Shown here: positions 39,301 to 53,211 of the stretch, piece by piece
Layout: each line of letters starts with the position of its first letter
Position numbering within the stretch: position 1 is the stretch's first letter
From: Prostheceraeus crozeri
Taxonomy: Eukaryota > Platyhelminthes > Polycladida > Euryleptidae
Direction: 5' to 3'
DNA length: 64,000 nucleotides
Assembly (NCBI GenBank): GCA_907163375.1
Contig: CAJQUW010000502.1
Coordinates: forward strand, 1 to 64,000
Notes under the pieces: model-generated
Told to the model about the DNA's origin: nothing
The model's database searches: none
The model's input: the letters and a program-made list of their open reading frames with translations, nothing else
Program-made: the position numbers and the translations under genes

Positions 39301-42162
39301 GTTTACAATAGCACCATTCTGTGAAACATGGGACATATTGGTGGATTTCAATCTATGCTGAATACCACTATTGGGACCGAAGATAAATTTCAAGTTTTCT
39401 TACATTTCAACAGCTGGAATGTCGGAGTTTAATAAATAGGTTTATGCTAATGGAATGTCAAAAGTTTAGTGACCCGACCAAGAAATGAGAAAAATCGGAT
39501 TTCGCAGTAGTGCTAGAGTTCAATGGTTAATGGTTAATTTCAGGTAGATCGATTGAAATAAAAAAGTGAATATCACCGGGTTTGTGACCGGGAGTAAAAT
39601 AGGGATTCTTGTCGATGTTGAGATTTAAAATATACCTCCTGATTCCTGATTTTGGATGAAATGGCAGCTATTCATGTCTGTTCCTATTTCTCAGTTGTGG
39701 ATGAAACACATTCTGTTTACGTTCTGTTAACTGTTCTGTTTACGTTAGTGACTAGGCCTCGAAATGAGGACTGAACCAGGGTTTGATTAAGAAAATCGGT
39801 GTGTTACTGTGCAAACATTCAGAACATCTGGCAATCTATGAGTTAAAAAAAAGGGATACGTTGAAGTAAAAATTATGGCTACTGGAGCGCTCCACAGTTT
39901 GCCATTTACCTTACATAAACCTATTAGTTCATATATTCGTGTTGTTTTCTGGGATGATGCTCTGCAAAACAGTTAAGTTCAAAAGTCTGTTATAATTTAA
40001 ACACAAAAGCAAGTCTATTTACAGCAGCAAGATCTATGATCATCGAATCGTCGACTTGCAATTTTCAAAGCACTTCGATCATGATTTCACCTGGTATCTC
40101 CATGCAAAATCCAGAAGCTCAAGCGAACATTTATGCACCTTCATTGATTATGATGATTTCGAAGTGCAAAATATAGAAGAGTCGATTTAGTCGAGTCATT
40201 CGTGTCTTCGGAGATGGACAATTCCCAACAAGTAATCAAATAATCATCTTCAAGGATTGCTCAATTTACATTTACGACCATGTTTTTGATACGACCGTAA
40301 AAAATTATTCTGTTATTTTGCTATTTGCTTGTTGCGCTGCTGACCGTGATCATATAAACAAGTAGTGTTAAATATCTTTGTCCAACTTGTTTTATACTAC
40401 TTACAAGGGGGAGTCGTCTCGGTAGTATTTAAATTGGCAAAATTTTGACATTTTTAAAACTGCTCAAATATATTTTTGGACCACGGGAACGTAATCTCTG
40501 CAAAAACTGAATCTTTTCATATAAAATTTTTTGCTGTATACAGATACTTGTTTGAGTCGACACTGTACCTATATATCCCTACTCTATGGCAGTACCACAT
40601 GCAATGCATGTAAATGCTTGAAGTTTTGGATGGATCTGGACTCTTGGACACTTTGCAGATTATTCCAATGAGTCAATTTTGTCTCATTTGTCGCACTGTC
40701 TCCATGTCAAACATGTCTCATTTGTCACACTTAAGACAATCTGTTCAGGTGTCGATTTATGCTAATTCTAATGTACCTATTTCCATCTACCCTTTATTTT
40801 CTATTTAGCCTCCATTTTTCATCCTCTCAATTTGTCAATGAATGCACTAGACATCCAGATTGCCGGGTATTGCTGGTGTACGATGCAATCTACTTGATGA
40901 ACACTGTTTCATGCTTACATGCACGCACTTGCTCCATGATGCACATTCCACTCAATGGGGACATGAATACAACCAAAGATAGAAGACTTTGTAATACTTT
41001 TCCGTATTCACTCAATACGCAGAATCATTGTACACGCTAGGTTGATAGAAACAGATTGTACGGAAAGAGAAAATTGATCGTTTTAATGTGATAAATAATA
41101 TCAAAGACACATTGTTATGACAGTTTAAATTACTAGGATCGTTTTGTAGAATGTACGGAGCAGAAACTTATGTAGATGTGAAACTTGGTTTAAGTCATAT
41201 AAACATATTTTTTGGTTGTAATGCAATGTCTGCATCATTTCATGATGATGACTGGGTTATAATTCTAGATAATATTTGTGTAGACTGGAATTATCATTGC
41301 ATGGCCTGAGACAATGATTCTTCGGCATGTCAGCTGTCTCGAAGAAAATGAGTGGTTATGTTTTGTAGCAATTTACTTACTCGAAGTCGCCTCATATGTG
41401 AGGAGAGGAGAATTTCCAATGTGATTTCACGGCGATAGCCCGTGATCCCCAATGTTTCGGTCAAATGTATTTTTCTTGTTCGCCTTCATTGTTTCCCCAC
41501 AGTCATCCTTTCATTTCAGCAAAGATGTGTGAGAAGCATATTCAACCTAGATTGGAGCACTGGATTGTAAGGTGTACCTACAGCTGAATCAATCAGATAC
41601 ACTTTCCGGAAAAAATCGGCTTAGAAAGAAGGACTCTAAGTCATAAAATATATTGATTAAATTTGATCAATTTTCTGTCACTTCAGCAGGTGGAAGAGGA
41701 ACAGAGGATGCAGACTGCACAGTTATATATTATAAACGCAAATTTCAAAATTTATACATTAATTCAGCTGTTATGCATATTGTTGCTTGGCTTCATAGTG
41801 CAAATAAAAATTCTCCGATATCTTCTGTTGTATTACCAGACACCCGCTGTAAAGTCATAGAAGTATAAATAGAAATATTTGGAGGCATGGCCAATCATGA
41901 TGGAAAATGAAATATTGATAGAGTAAATTAGTATGGTATCGTACATAATCACGAGTGCGCATGCGAAAAACGAAATTTGGTTCACCAATTTAAAAAAAAT
42001 TGCATGTTAAATAATCTACAATATTCTTATGAAAGCATAACTTATTGTCATGACATAAGTACTCTTCGTTGCAACTCAGCTTTTCTCTAAATGAAAATGA
42101 TCGCTTCAGACATGGTTGAGTAGTGAAAATCGGTTTAATGGCAACTGAAGAAAAATGAAGCA
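39301..42162. other. Interval without recognised genes
   Basis: No gene, RNA or clear repeat seen. Short ORFs lack family motifs. Confidence 0.5.
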
Positions 42163-43606
42163 TTATGTTAAAAAACAAATATTATCTTTTTCTTGAAGCT
42201 GAATGCCGTATGTCGTGTTGGTGATTGATATCTCGGTTCTCCGATTTGACAACTTAATGACTGACGAACTCCGATCAGTTGCAAGGACATTGACATGTAT
42301 TGAACGATCCATGATATGCTCCAAACAGGACTTAAATCCAACCTTCTCCATATCTACACTCGAGCTCGCTTCCTGACCAGGCTGTACCACTCGGCCGCAT
42401 GCGATGTATCCACTCTCATACTCCATCAATGTGTGAGTAGAATATTTCGCTGAAAACCCAGGCTCACATCTAGCATCTCCGGCTAATCACACACTCGTTT
42501 TCTCCTCGAACTCTTCATATGACATATTGTTGGGTAGACTATGCACTAAATACTACAGGGGAGACAAAATGACGCTGAATTTTATAGAAAGTCGACCTTG
42601 ATATAATTGCCAAATCCATTGTTTCGGAAACAAATTTCAGCAACATGTAGGTTCAACCACAGACAATGAGAGAGACCGCCCACCTGAAATCATCACAACC
42701 ACCGAGATCGATGTTTACTTAAAGATGACCGTGATGTCCATGTGTATTGACATCCACTGAAGCAAGAAAATGAAATGCTGAGCAAACCACCATCGATCTT
42801 AGTATGCCAAGATTCTGGTTCTACTGGATATCCACATAAAGGACAAAACTTTAACAGGACATCCATTCTGTCAATGGAAACGATAAAATAATGAGGTGTA
42901 TTTGTACCGATATCATTTTCATGTGTGATGTCTTCCTCTGCAGCATCTATGTTTGATACTAATTCTGAGGGCGATAATATATCGTCTGATGTTTGTTGAG
43001 TTGTAAGAGAACTAGATTCACTTCCATCAAAATCATCGAAATGAAGATCAGTTTGAGTAGTGACAGATTTAGTCAACACATGCGAGATTGCGTCGAAAAG
43101 TCTGCACCTTTTCACGAGCCTGTGGTGTCACGTCAGCACACGGAAATCAACATTTCATGTATAAGAGCAGTCTGGGACTGCGGCATCAATTGCAGAGCGC
43201 TATAATCCTTGTAATTCTGCATCAGCTTCAGCTGCCGCGCGCTGAGCGACATATGTTGGAATACGACGTTTTAGAGGCTGAGTTCACTGAAATGTCTGTT
43301 TCACTCAATCGTTTATTCACCCGAAGATATAGGGACGGAACAGCTACTTTCTTTAGCCGCTTGCGACTTGAATGCTAGACCTAATATTTTGGCGTACCAA
43401 TCCACCTCAAATTCATCCTCGCGAAAATGTATGGAGCAGACAACGGCGTTATTCGTAGGAGTCCATAGAGTCCAGTCTTTTCTGCTAATTTTAGATATCC
43501 AAGCTCGACGCACGTTAGGATCTGATGGACAGCAATGGTGAGAAATATTAAGTCTCAGGGTCTCTCCACTAGTGTTGCAACATTCAAATACGTTGCATCG
43601 TGGCAT
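42163..43606 (-). pseudogene. THAP-domain, Kolobok-like transposase remnant
   Basis: The minus strand starts with a THAP zinc finger (43606-43313): Cys4, Cys9, Trp36, Cys57, His60 and Phe61 fit the C2CH signature. Frame 43115-42693 has an acidic linker and FCPLCGYPVEP...SCFSGCQYTW, like the C-x2-C...C-x-G-H-x-x-x-W motif after THAP in Kolobok-type proteins. Further on come GDARCEPGFSAKYSTHT (probable first catalytic Asp) and MEKVGFKSCLEHIMDR...NVLATDRSSSVIKL (second). Stops lie between the parts and the C-terminal third is not seen. A decayed transposon gene is most likely; a degenerate host THAP gene is the alternative. Confidence 0.65.
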
Positions 43607-44145
43607 GTTTTCCGTGGTGCTAAACCAGCTCGCCGTACTTCAGACTATCAAATGTTGAGACAGTCAGGTTCCAATCCCAGGTGACTCAGTTAACGTCACA
43701 TTGGTCAGGAACTCTCATTGTTAGCTTATCGCTCTGCATGGAGCAGGGTTCCTACGCGTTGAGAAATGTCAAGGAAATGGATTTTTTCGCGACACCTGGA
43801 AAAGTCAGGGAAGTTTTAAAACAGGGTAAAATTTAGCTAATATGTCAGGGAATTATTTTATCCGATTAAATGTCAGGGAAAAAATAGGCTACTGTACAAC
43901 TGCAGTCTTTTCTTTACTGAAAAATAGACTATCGATACTTTTAATGAGATGTTGGTCAGTTTTTCTTCTTCAATTCTTCTCTACCGGATTCAATAGAATG
44001 TGTATGTTTCTAACTTATAATTTTCTCGCTTATTGACTATGACATCTCTAATTCCAGTGTATTATATGCGCACCGAAATGGCATGTATTCAGAGGTAGTT
44101 AATAAAATATAAAAATACACGAGCAAACCATCTTTGTTGTAAATC

Positions 44146-45442
44146 GTGATTGACAAGACAAATTTCAACAGTTTTTATTTCATTTTGAATTTTTTGTTCT
44201 GGCCACACATTGTGAAGTACGTTGATGCAGTCATGAAAATGTCTTTCAATAAAATTCCGTCGTGCAAATCTTTTCAAGTTGTACATGAAGCCACGAATGA
44301 TGAACTTGTTCTTGTCAAATTGCATGCCTTTGTTGGTATTGGCAGAATATTCGAACAATTCTTGACACAGTTTCAGTCTGATGAACCAATGTCACCCTTC
44401 TTATTTCGAATTTTGAATGAAATAATGACACGGTTGTATGAGAGGGTAGTCATGCCATCAGTGGTCGAAAAAGCGAAATCATCGAATCAATTGAGCAAAG
44501 TTGATACAGAGAAAGACGAGACTATATTGACGTTAAAGCATTTGAAATTTGATATCGTGACGAAACAAGCCATGAAGGATGGCGGTTCTTATAAGCAATT
44601 ACTGACCAAATACAGATGCGACTACAAGAGATGCATTCTGACCATAATAAAAAACTAAACAAAAAATTCCGTTAAAGTATTCATTGGTCTATAACATTTC
44701 GATTATTTATCCAGTAGTATTTGGTCAAAACTCAGCGAAGTGAGTTCGTCTTTTTGAAGATCTGCTTTCGAATGACCGAATTGAAGCGAATTACTCAAGG
44801 TGAAGGAGATACTCAAAGATTTTTTGATAGAAAAAGAAACCGACGTCTATTGAAGTTTGACTTCAAAAAGATGAGACTGGATGATTTCTATAATCATCAG
44901 TGGAAATCCTTACATGATTTTATGAAAATGAAACTGCTGATTTCACATGTTCAAGCAAATATCGAAAGGGGTTTCTCTGTGAATTCAGATATGTAACAAA
45001 CGAATATGTCGGCAAAATTATTAATGGCTCGAAGAACTGTGTACGATGGCATGAAAGCTACTAAATGTGCCCTCGACGAAATGCCAATTGCTAAGCATTC
45101 CTTCAGCATTGCCGAGCTGCACGTTCCAGGTATCATATTTACGTGGAATAGGAAAAAGAAAGGTTGAAAGCTGCCGAACACCGAAACGCAAGTGATCGGA
45201 AACGGAAAGCCCATGCCAATCAAATTGATTTAAAAACAAAGCGCATCAAATCTATCGGTGAAACAAAATTAGAATTAGCTGAAAACTCCGACGCTCTAGC
45301 CTTTTCCGCTGAAAAGAAAAACGATTCAACTCTTCTGGTGAAATCTAATGCTTTACGGAAGCGCGTTGATGAACTGTCATCAGAAGTGTGTTCCCTCAAG
45401 CGAGACATTGAACATTGTAAAAGGGATCTGAAATGTCTTTGA
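44146..45442 (+). pseudogene. hAT transposase remnant, C-terminal half
   Basis: Frame 44146-44658 has IPSCKSFQVVHEATNDELVLVKLHAF and FQSDEPMSPFLFRILNEIM, typical of a hAT branch common in marine animals. Frame 44721-44996 holds the dimerisation region, SHVQANIERGFSVNSDM. After frame changes 45164-45442 gives a Lys-rich coiled tail (KLELAENSDALAFSAEKK; LVKSNALRKRVDELSSE). The N-terminal zinc finger and first catalytic part are missing. Confidence 0.75.
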
Positions 45443-46144
45443 ATTATGTCAAAGAATTTAGATTTATGAATAGGCCTATAGAGTTACCAAAGCGTGTTAA
45501 TTATACACATTTTGAGATGAGATACTGACAATACTTTACTTGTTTGAGCTTAGCAGTTAACATGAAGAATATTTTGTAACATTTTGTAATTTCCTTTGAT
45601 TTCTCAATATCGATAAAGAGTTCAGTATGTAAACTTTTGTACTGTCTAAATTTTCAATTTGAAAAGATTTGTAATTTTATATGTAATTCTCCGTATGAAA
45701 AGATTCAATTTATTTGTCAAATCATAGAACATGTCATCAGAGATGCCTCTGACAGTACTCGAATTTTGCTTGGTTATACGTACGAGTTTGGACTTTTTCA
45801 GATGATTTTCGCACAGCATTTTACTCGTGTCTGTCGTAACATCAATCAGTTTATCTTTTCAACACTTGTTTTTAGTTTGTTTGTCAGCTTTGCTGCAGTT
45901 ACAGATCAAAAGAGCATTTCTTTTAGTTCTATCATTTTTTTCATTATCAGGAAGGAGTTTCAAGTTTTATACATGTTAATGATAGTTTGTATACTATTTT
46001 TGATGTGAATTGTTTATTAAAACACTTATTTTGAACTTGTACTATTCTTTCCTTTTTGCACATGTAATATTTGGCTTATACTTATTCCGTTATATAATTC
46101 CGTTTAGCAACCGTTTAATTCCGATTACGCAGTATTATTTTTAC

Positions 46145-46244
46145 ATAGCGAAATAAAAGCCGAAAGCTGCTATGATCTTATTTCATTTTTCTCTTTCCTC
46201 TCACACTATAAGATCACAACAGCTTTCGGCTTTTACTTCGCTAT
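46145..46244. repeat. Small inverted-repeat element inside the hAT copy
   Basis: Arms 46145-46180 and 46209-46244 are inverted copies over about 36 bp (ATAGCGAA.TAAAAGCCGAAAGCTG) with four differences and a 28-bp loop. It could be a miniature transposon or a single-strand hairpin. Confidence 0.7.
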
Positions 46245-49200
46245 ATCAATATACTTCGTATTGTTGACTAAAACATATTAAGTACTTATAACTAAACCAG
46301 TCTTTCAACGCACTAAATTAATATACTAATATCGATTTCGCCGGGCCGGCTTGGTCACTTTGTATTAAAAAACGTACTTTGTGTATATTTAATAATGCTT
46401 TCGAAGTCTTTTTTTAAAAATTGTGTGATGATAACAAAAAGATGCTTAGCATTATCTCATTACATATTATTACTGGAACGCAATAATTTGACATTCAAAC
46501 GAACTACCAAAAAATAACACTTTAATATACTGTCCAAAAATTTTTGTGAGGGAAATGTCAGGGAACTTTTTTGTTCAGATTGCGTAGGAACCCTGAGGGA
46601 ATCAGGCTCAGGGACGCAGTCGTTTTACTGGATTCTCATTGGCTGCTCTATTGGCAGGACATTTCGTGTGCTAGCGTCTTAGCAATGTCAATTCTGACTG
46701 TTCGAATAGACACATAGTTAATATTATGCTTCAAGAAGACATTTGAGATCAACTTGTAAAATTGCTTCAGTTCCCCTTTAATTGCAAGTTTTGTTTGCAT
46801 ATTAAACTTTTCAGTTTTATTTCAGTTTCTTCTGGTGACTACACTAATGAGGGTAGGCTCTAATTGTTTTGTTGGATTGGTTATCAATATATTACCACGT
46901 TGGCCCAAACGGTCTTCCAAAACAACTGATGCTAAGAGATCTTCATGGAATGTATAATGCCGCGACTGCTAGAAATAATGCCAGAGTTTTAGATGTACTC
47001 ATCAGTCATTTCTATTATGAACTCGGAAAAAATGTGTTTTTTATTTAAAAAAACGTGCAGATGATTAAAGTGAATTCCAGTACGGTTACTGTAAAGCTTC
47101 TTGATGCGTCAATTGAATTCAATCTTGACAAATCAAAATTGATTAGCATTCTCATGGACTCATGCGCGATTCTGCGGGGCTGAAAGTATGGTATAGAAAC
47201 CAGGATAAAAGAGCATTGCCCAAATCTGTCTGATATTGATGGCGATACTTGCCATCATGTAAATTTTGTAAATTTTCCCCCTGTAGCCTGAGGCGCTAGA
47301 ATAGGGCTACTGCAAGCTCGAGCATGTCGTAAGAGGCGACTAGGCAAGGTGGTAGATGAATCCCGTCCTGTTGACGGGGATTCGTCGAGTGGGACAGCTC
47401 TACCACCCATTCTTACACTGCGTTCAGTGGTTCTCCACTCCAAGCAGTTTGACTGGTTGTCCATTGGGAACCTGGACTTAGGACCGTCCTTGGATTTTGT
47501 TGCGGAATTAGTGGACTTCTCTGGTCATAGGGAAGCATTGTTCTTTTTGTTTGATTTCTGGCTACTTTATATTTTTATAGGGAGCTTTACCTGATAGGAT
47601 GTGAGTACTGATCCATCAGATATGGATGATATCGAGTGGCTGACCACACACAGCTGGCGGCCAGGCCCATCTTTAGTACCCGAATAACGGTAGCATGTTC
47701 CCGGGTTGTCATTAAGTTGATAGCGCAAAGTACCTCGGTGGGAACTAGGGGAAACGGGGGATTTCTCTATTTTTCATCATGGTTTCTTCCACTCCTTTTC
47801 ACCCTCAGTCTGGTAACCGGAGGCTAAATACCCGTCGTCAGTGAATAAACTTCTGCAATATCCGTGGAATCCATTCCAACTTCAATGACGTCCATTAACA
47901 TCTCCAGACCAAGTCACCGGTTTGTTTATTTCTTTCTGAGACTCAGATAAAAGAACCATTGGACTCCACACTCATCTGACTTTTCCCGGCTATACATTGT
48001 TTTCAAATTTCCAGCACAAGGGAGGTGTATGTTCTCACATCAAGACTATACTCTCTCCCTGTGAATTGACCAATTTTACGAGTTGTTAAACCACGATTCC
48101 AATCATTTTGGGTGCGTATTAACCATTCTGATCATGTCGAGCATGTTTGTTCTCTCTGCCGTTCTCCTAATGACACAGTTTTTCCAAAACTTCATTGAGA
48201 TAAGTCTGCAAACCGACAGCATCCTTGTTAGTATACCCAGGTCGGAAATCATCATTCTCGGCGATTTCAATGTCCACAATATCCATTGGTTGAGTCAGTC
48301 ATACAAAACTGATTCATCAGGTAAAAGAAGCAGAACAGCTTGCCATCGTCAACTGTCTCATTCAGCTGGCCTCTAATCCCACTCGTATTCCTGACTGTGC
48401 TACGGATCGTCCTCAGACTCTCGACCTGTTTCTCACAAACTGACCCGAACACCACGGAGTCACTGTCTCTGCGCCTCTCGGCTCGTTTGACCATTGTCTT
48501 GTCACTCTGGAGCATGAAATCTCGATGACTAGGAAATCTATTTCCAACATGCGTTTCTGTGGAAATTTGATGAGGCAGATTGGGATAATTTCTGTACCTT
48601 TTATGTTCCTTTTCCATGGAAGGATGTTTGTTTCTCTGATTGCCCCTCTGATTCCGCTAATTTAGTTAGTGAAATCATTCTTATGGGTATGGAAACCCAT
48701 AGTCCACATTTTTTCGAAGAGCATAAGGTTGCAGGATCCGAAGTGGTTCGGAAGTGAAACTCGTAACTCTGTAGCAAACAGAAACAAGGCTTTCAAAATT
48801 TGGAAAAGAAATCCAACCCCAAAAACTCGAAGGCGAAAGTTTCGCCTTCGTAATGCTTGTAAGTGCACCATTACCCAAGCTATGATCGTCGATTCTGGTC
48901 TTTAGCACACTGCGTTTCTCGCAACTTCGTAGATTCTTTGCTTTCGCCTCTAAAACTCTCTAACGGTAAAATCTGTTTAACACCCCTAGAGAAAGCTGAT
49001 GCATTTGCTCAATTCTTTGCCAGTAGTTCACAGATTAACTCTCCAAGCTTTGACCCATCACCACTTGATCATACGGACTTTATGCGTAGAATGAATATCA
49101 CCACTAGACAGGTCCGTCGTACCCTACAGAACTTGGATACGAATAAATCTGTTGGCCCTGATGGCATTCCGGCGATTGTTCTAAGGAAATGTGCTCCAGA

Positions 49201-49270
49201 ATTAGCACCTTCAATTCTTCTCGTAGGTTTGTTTTTAGTAACCATCTTCCCCCAGAGTTTTTGTTTTTAG

Positions 49271-51429
49271 TTTATTCTGCCTCCTTAGTTCTGTTTTTCC
49301 ACTCAAGAGAAAAGTGTACTGCTTCCACCAAAGAATCTAATAGTGATTTCTGATACAGCATTTTGTTAGTAATTAGCATTTTAGATAAAAGTCAAGCTAT
49401 TTTATCGCATTTTTATGCTCAGTATTTTGCCTTTGGCAGCACCTCACAAACTCTTTTTTATTCATGCTCATTATCAATCTGATTGTGGTTGTTTTTAATA
49501 AGAAATGTATAACATGACAGAAAAAATAGTTATTTTCTTTTAGTACGATTATGTACGTTTTCTTCACAGAAATTTGGAGTAATAAGTTGGTCTTGTACCT
49601 TTTCTATGATATTGTTCTAAGTGAAAAATAAAGGCAGAGAATAGATCTGTTCTGCAAGAATCTTCGGAAATGATTGTGTTCGCTTATGTCTTTAGAACGC
49701 TTGCTAAGCTTTAAAATCGGTATAAGAAAAACAATGTCAGTGATTGACAGACATGTTCAGGGGATGCACATTTTTCGCCTATGTTCATCAACAATTATGT
49801 GTCTTTCTTTCGTCTCATGTTAGGCTTCCTGAATTTGCTTGTCATTCGAACAATTAGTGTGCACTTTTAGGTACTCAAATATCTCTTTGTTCAGGAACCC
49901 AACTGTCCTAGGGTGTTTGGTTTGTAATTTCCTTTGGTGGGGTAATGAAACTATGACCTTTTTCTAATAATTTGAATGTGACGAAGGAAATCCCTGCTTC
50001 GTTATATTTGTAAAAGAAGTTTGCTTGATGTTGAAACTGTACTTGCATCATCTTGACCGATATTAACAGGATAATTCGCATGTGTTACATGTTGACTCTA
50101 ACGAGGTTTAAAATTATGCAGTCTTTGAGAAAGACGTTGATGCTTCAACCATTTTAAAATTGTGACAATGCAATTACTACAAAGCGATCTGCACACGCAT
50201 CCAGTTAAAGCTACGAGTATTTTTTTAGTAATTTTGGCTATGTGTAATTGATGAAAAATACGACGATTTCATCCATGCGTGGAGCTTCATCGCATTATTT
50301 ACTTAACAAGGATGATTTGCTTGCCAGGTACGGGGTAAGACTCAAATAAGACAGGCGCTTGATTGGTAAGATTTATTTTAGCTTTAAGTCTGATTCGACT
50401 CGACTGCTGAAGCAATAGTAGAATTTTCAATGTTCCGACATGATTAGGCATGTATGCTTTGATAAAAGCCTAGGTTTTAGAAATTGCTGAAATAATTTTT
50501 GTTGTTAAAACTTTAAAACTTTGCCTTGGACAGCTTTAGAAAGGCCATTTTGGGGACCATTTTTGCGCGAAGACCACTTTGCTTAGGCACCCTGAATCAC
50601 AACAACATTGCTTGCACATTTCAATTTGGGAAAACGTGCGATTGAAGGACGCTCTGAGTGGTCTTCATGAGCTCGAGATCTTTTGATTCCTACAGGAGGG
50701 CCTTCCTCAAAGCGGCATCTCAGCTATTGCTATGCAATAAGAAAGGGAACAGTCGGCAATTTGACAGTGGAGATTTATAGCATTTCAGTAACTCCTCCGT
50801 TTAAGAAATTACTAATCTTCCTTTATTATACTAAATAGAAACGATATTGTTTCTATTTAATATAACGATACCTCGTTTGTTCAGTTTGCTCCGGAATAGT
50901 AATGAGGATGATAAAAAATGCACCCATATCATTTCTCTTTTGATATCCGTTGAAATTTGTCTAAATTCAGTCTACTTTTGGGAAATTGAGTGAAAAATTT
51001 GTCATATTTCATTCTATCAGCATGCACGTGACATTTCGACTTAAGAAAATGCTGGCAAGTGTCGTTCATTCAAACAGAACCGGTTTTACCCCAGAATTTA
51101 CACCGACATCGGTATTAACTCCGGAGTTAACTCTGGTGTGAACATTAGCACTTAAACTTGCACCGAACATGAACTCATGAAAAGATTATTCGTTTTGAAA
51201 ATCTTAGAATGTAGTCAGGAGTTCCTAATAATTCGTTCAATTACTGAGAAACATTACTATTGTAATCAACGATTCTTCATACCTCATTAAATTCTTTCCT
51301 TCCTTCACCCCCCTTACTTTCCCGTTATATCCAACACTAGGATTAACATACTCAAAAGTTGGAGGTAATTTTTCGATTTTGCATTGTTTCGTGGCAAAAT
51401 TACCATTCAGTTACTTATTACTTATTAGT
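49271..51429. other. Non-coding DNA replacing the RT core of the non-LTR element
   Basis: No gene seen. It contains a 16-bp stem hairpin at 50826-50865. Whether it is an insertion or a rearrangement cannot be decided, since no target duplication or terminal repeat was found. Confidence 0.5.
50826..50865. repeat. Hairpin with 17-bp stem and GATATT loop
   Basis: TTATACTAAATAGAAAC pairs with GTTTCTATTTAATATAA with one mismatch across a 6-base loop. AT-rich cruciform; no link to a gene. Confidence 0.75.
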
Positions 51430-52345
51430 TCAAGGAATTCGATCACCTAAACGAAGTCCTAAACGAAAATCTTGATCGAATCACCAGATATAGCAGCCTG
51501 TGGTGCCTGAAACCCAGTTTCAAGAAAACAGTGTCAAATGTGTTTCATCTTCATAATGCCAAGAGTACCAATGAACCTGATGTCTTTATGAACACCAACC
51601 GTCTAAAGCATGAACACAACCCTGTCTATCTTGGTGTCACCTTAGACAGGTCCTTGACATACAAGACTCACCTACTGAAAACCGCTACGAAGACAAGAAC
51701 AAGGAATAATCTCTTGAGTGTACTCTCTGGTACATCCTGGGGCGCAAGCGCCAACTCTCTCCGGACGTCAGCTCTAGCACTATGTTACTCTACTGCGGAG
51801 TACTGCTCATCAGTGTGAAAAGACTCATCATATGTTCATGCTGTTGACACTAAACTCAATCAGACAGAGCATATTGTAAGTGGCACCATCAGGAGTACTC
51901 AGACCGATTTTCTCCCAGTCTTGTGTAGCATTCAACCACCTGCTATCAGGCGTGAAACTGCGACCTCAAAGCTCCTGGCACAAGTGAAGCTGAATACGAC
52001 CCTTCCATGACGGCGTGAGAAATGGAGAAACTGCGTGGTTAACAGCAAATGCCTCATCGACGACCCAAATGTCAGAGTTCCCGGCTTCGACCTATCTCGG
52101 GTTCAGTGGACTTTCCTCAATCGTCTGCGAACCAACGCCGGCCCTTGTCGTAGCTCTCTGCACCAGTGGGGCGCGAGGGAGTCTCCCTTATGTGATTGTG
52201 GAGAGATCCAAACAATGACCCACATAGTGGAGGCCTGTCTGATGACAGCTTTTCGTGGCAACATCGGTGGCCTCAGAGAAGTTCATTCCGCCAATGGTGA
52301 TGCCATTACCTGGCTTAGAAACGTGCGACTTTAGCCTTCTTCCTT

Positions 52346-53211
52346 AATCCTCGTGTATTCAGAATCTTATTTGTTGTCCTTTTGCATACGAATATATATA
52401 TACTTAATGGTTACGTATTTTAATTCTCTTAACTTCTAATCTCGTGAACCTTCGGTATGAAGGAGAAATCTTTTACATGTGGGCTCTTTGAAAAGTAGAG
52501 AACTTAGTAAAGTTTGCGTACTCATGCGCTTGAAATTGCTCACTGTGATCGCTGACATTCACTGCAGCCAACATATCTACTTCTAAATCTGTGTCCTTCA
52601 GTCAGTACTGAAAAAAGACGTTGGCAGCTCCTCCATATCCCTAAAATTGATCAGATAGTACTTAAACGTCAATCTCGTAAGTTAAGACAAAACATTAATC
52701 GTACACTCGGACATTCTTGCCGCTTCGCGTCTCGGACGCTCCTATATACGATAGCTATTTCTTTTTGTCCGATTTTCAGTTAATATTTTCCATATGAATA
52801 GAAAATCTCTTCAACTTCGTGTGTCTGAAGTTCTATGACGATTGATTCAGTTTTAACTCTTCGACTGCCCAAGGTTTATCGCTAATTTCTCTCCTGTGGC
52901 TCAGCTTTTTGCATATTTTTGCAGTTAATTCAATCTGTATTTCTATCATGCTTTCCTCAAGATAGTAGGACTTACTATAAATGGCCAGCATTTATCATTA
53001 TATCATTATGCAATGAAGGAATAAAATCGATTGGCTTGTTAACATATCGATTGATTCGATCGACTCTATTTATTATATTGATTATTTTTATTTTGATTGA
53101 TTTATCGTAGGATGATTGAGTTTTTAATAGAAAAGTCAATGTTTCGATTAATAATGATATTATTTTTCCTGCTACAGCGAGTTTAGAAATATTTCTTTAC
53201 GCTATATATTT
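52346..53211. other. Interval without recognised genes
   Basis: AT-rich sequence; nothing supportable seen. Confidence 0.5.

Larger units (their letters stand above)
43744..46595. mobile_element. hAT transposon with 14-bp perfect TIRs
   Basis: CAGGGTTCCTACGC at 43744 and its exact inverse ending at 46595 bound 2,852 bp. Subterminal TGTCAGGGAA words occur three times inside the left end and twice inside the right end, as expected for transposase binding. The hAT transposase remnant is inside. Flanking 8-mers (GCATGGAG and AGGGAATC) do not match, so no target duplication is visible. Confidence 0.85.
47260..52345 (+). pseudogene. Jockey/CR1-type non-LTR retrotransposon, split by 2.2 kb of other DNA
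   Basis: The 5' region includes CATGTCGTAAGAGGCGACTA (47324-47343), a phrase common in animal non-LTR elements. The endonuclease end is at about 48240-48530 (IILGDFNVHNIHWL; HCLVTLEHEIS). RT N-terminal frame 48863-49250 has TPLEKADAFAQFFASSS and DTNKSVGPDGIPAIVLRKCAPEL. The RT core with YADD is absent: from about 49250 to 51430 the sequence is unrelated. It resumes with LNRITRY-like SLWCLKPSFKKT, VYLGVTLDRSLTYKTHL, ALALCYSTAEYCSSV and the 3' Cys motif (GARESPLCDCGEIQTMTHIVE, to 52334). Many frameshifts. Confidence 0.8.
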
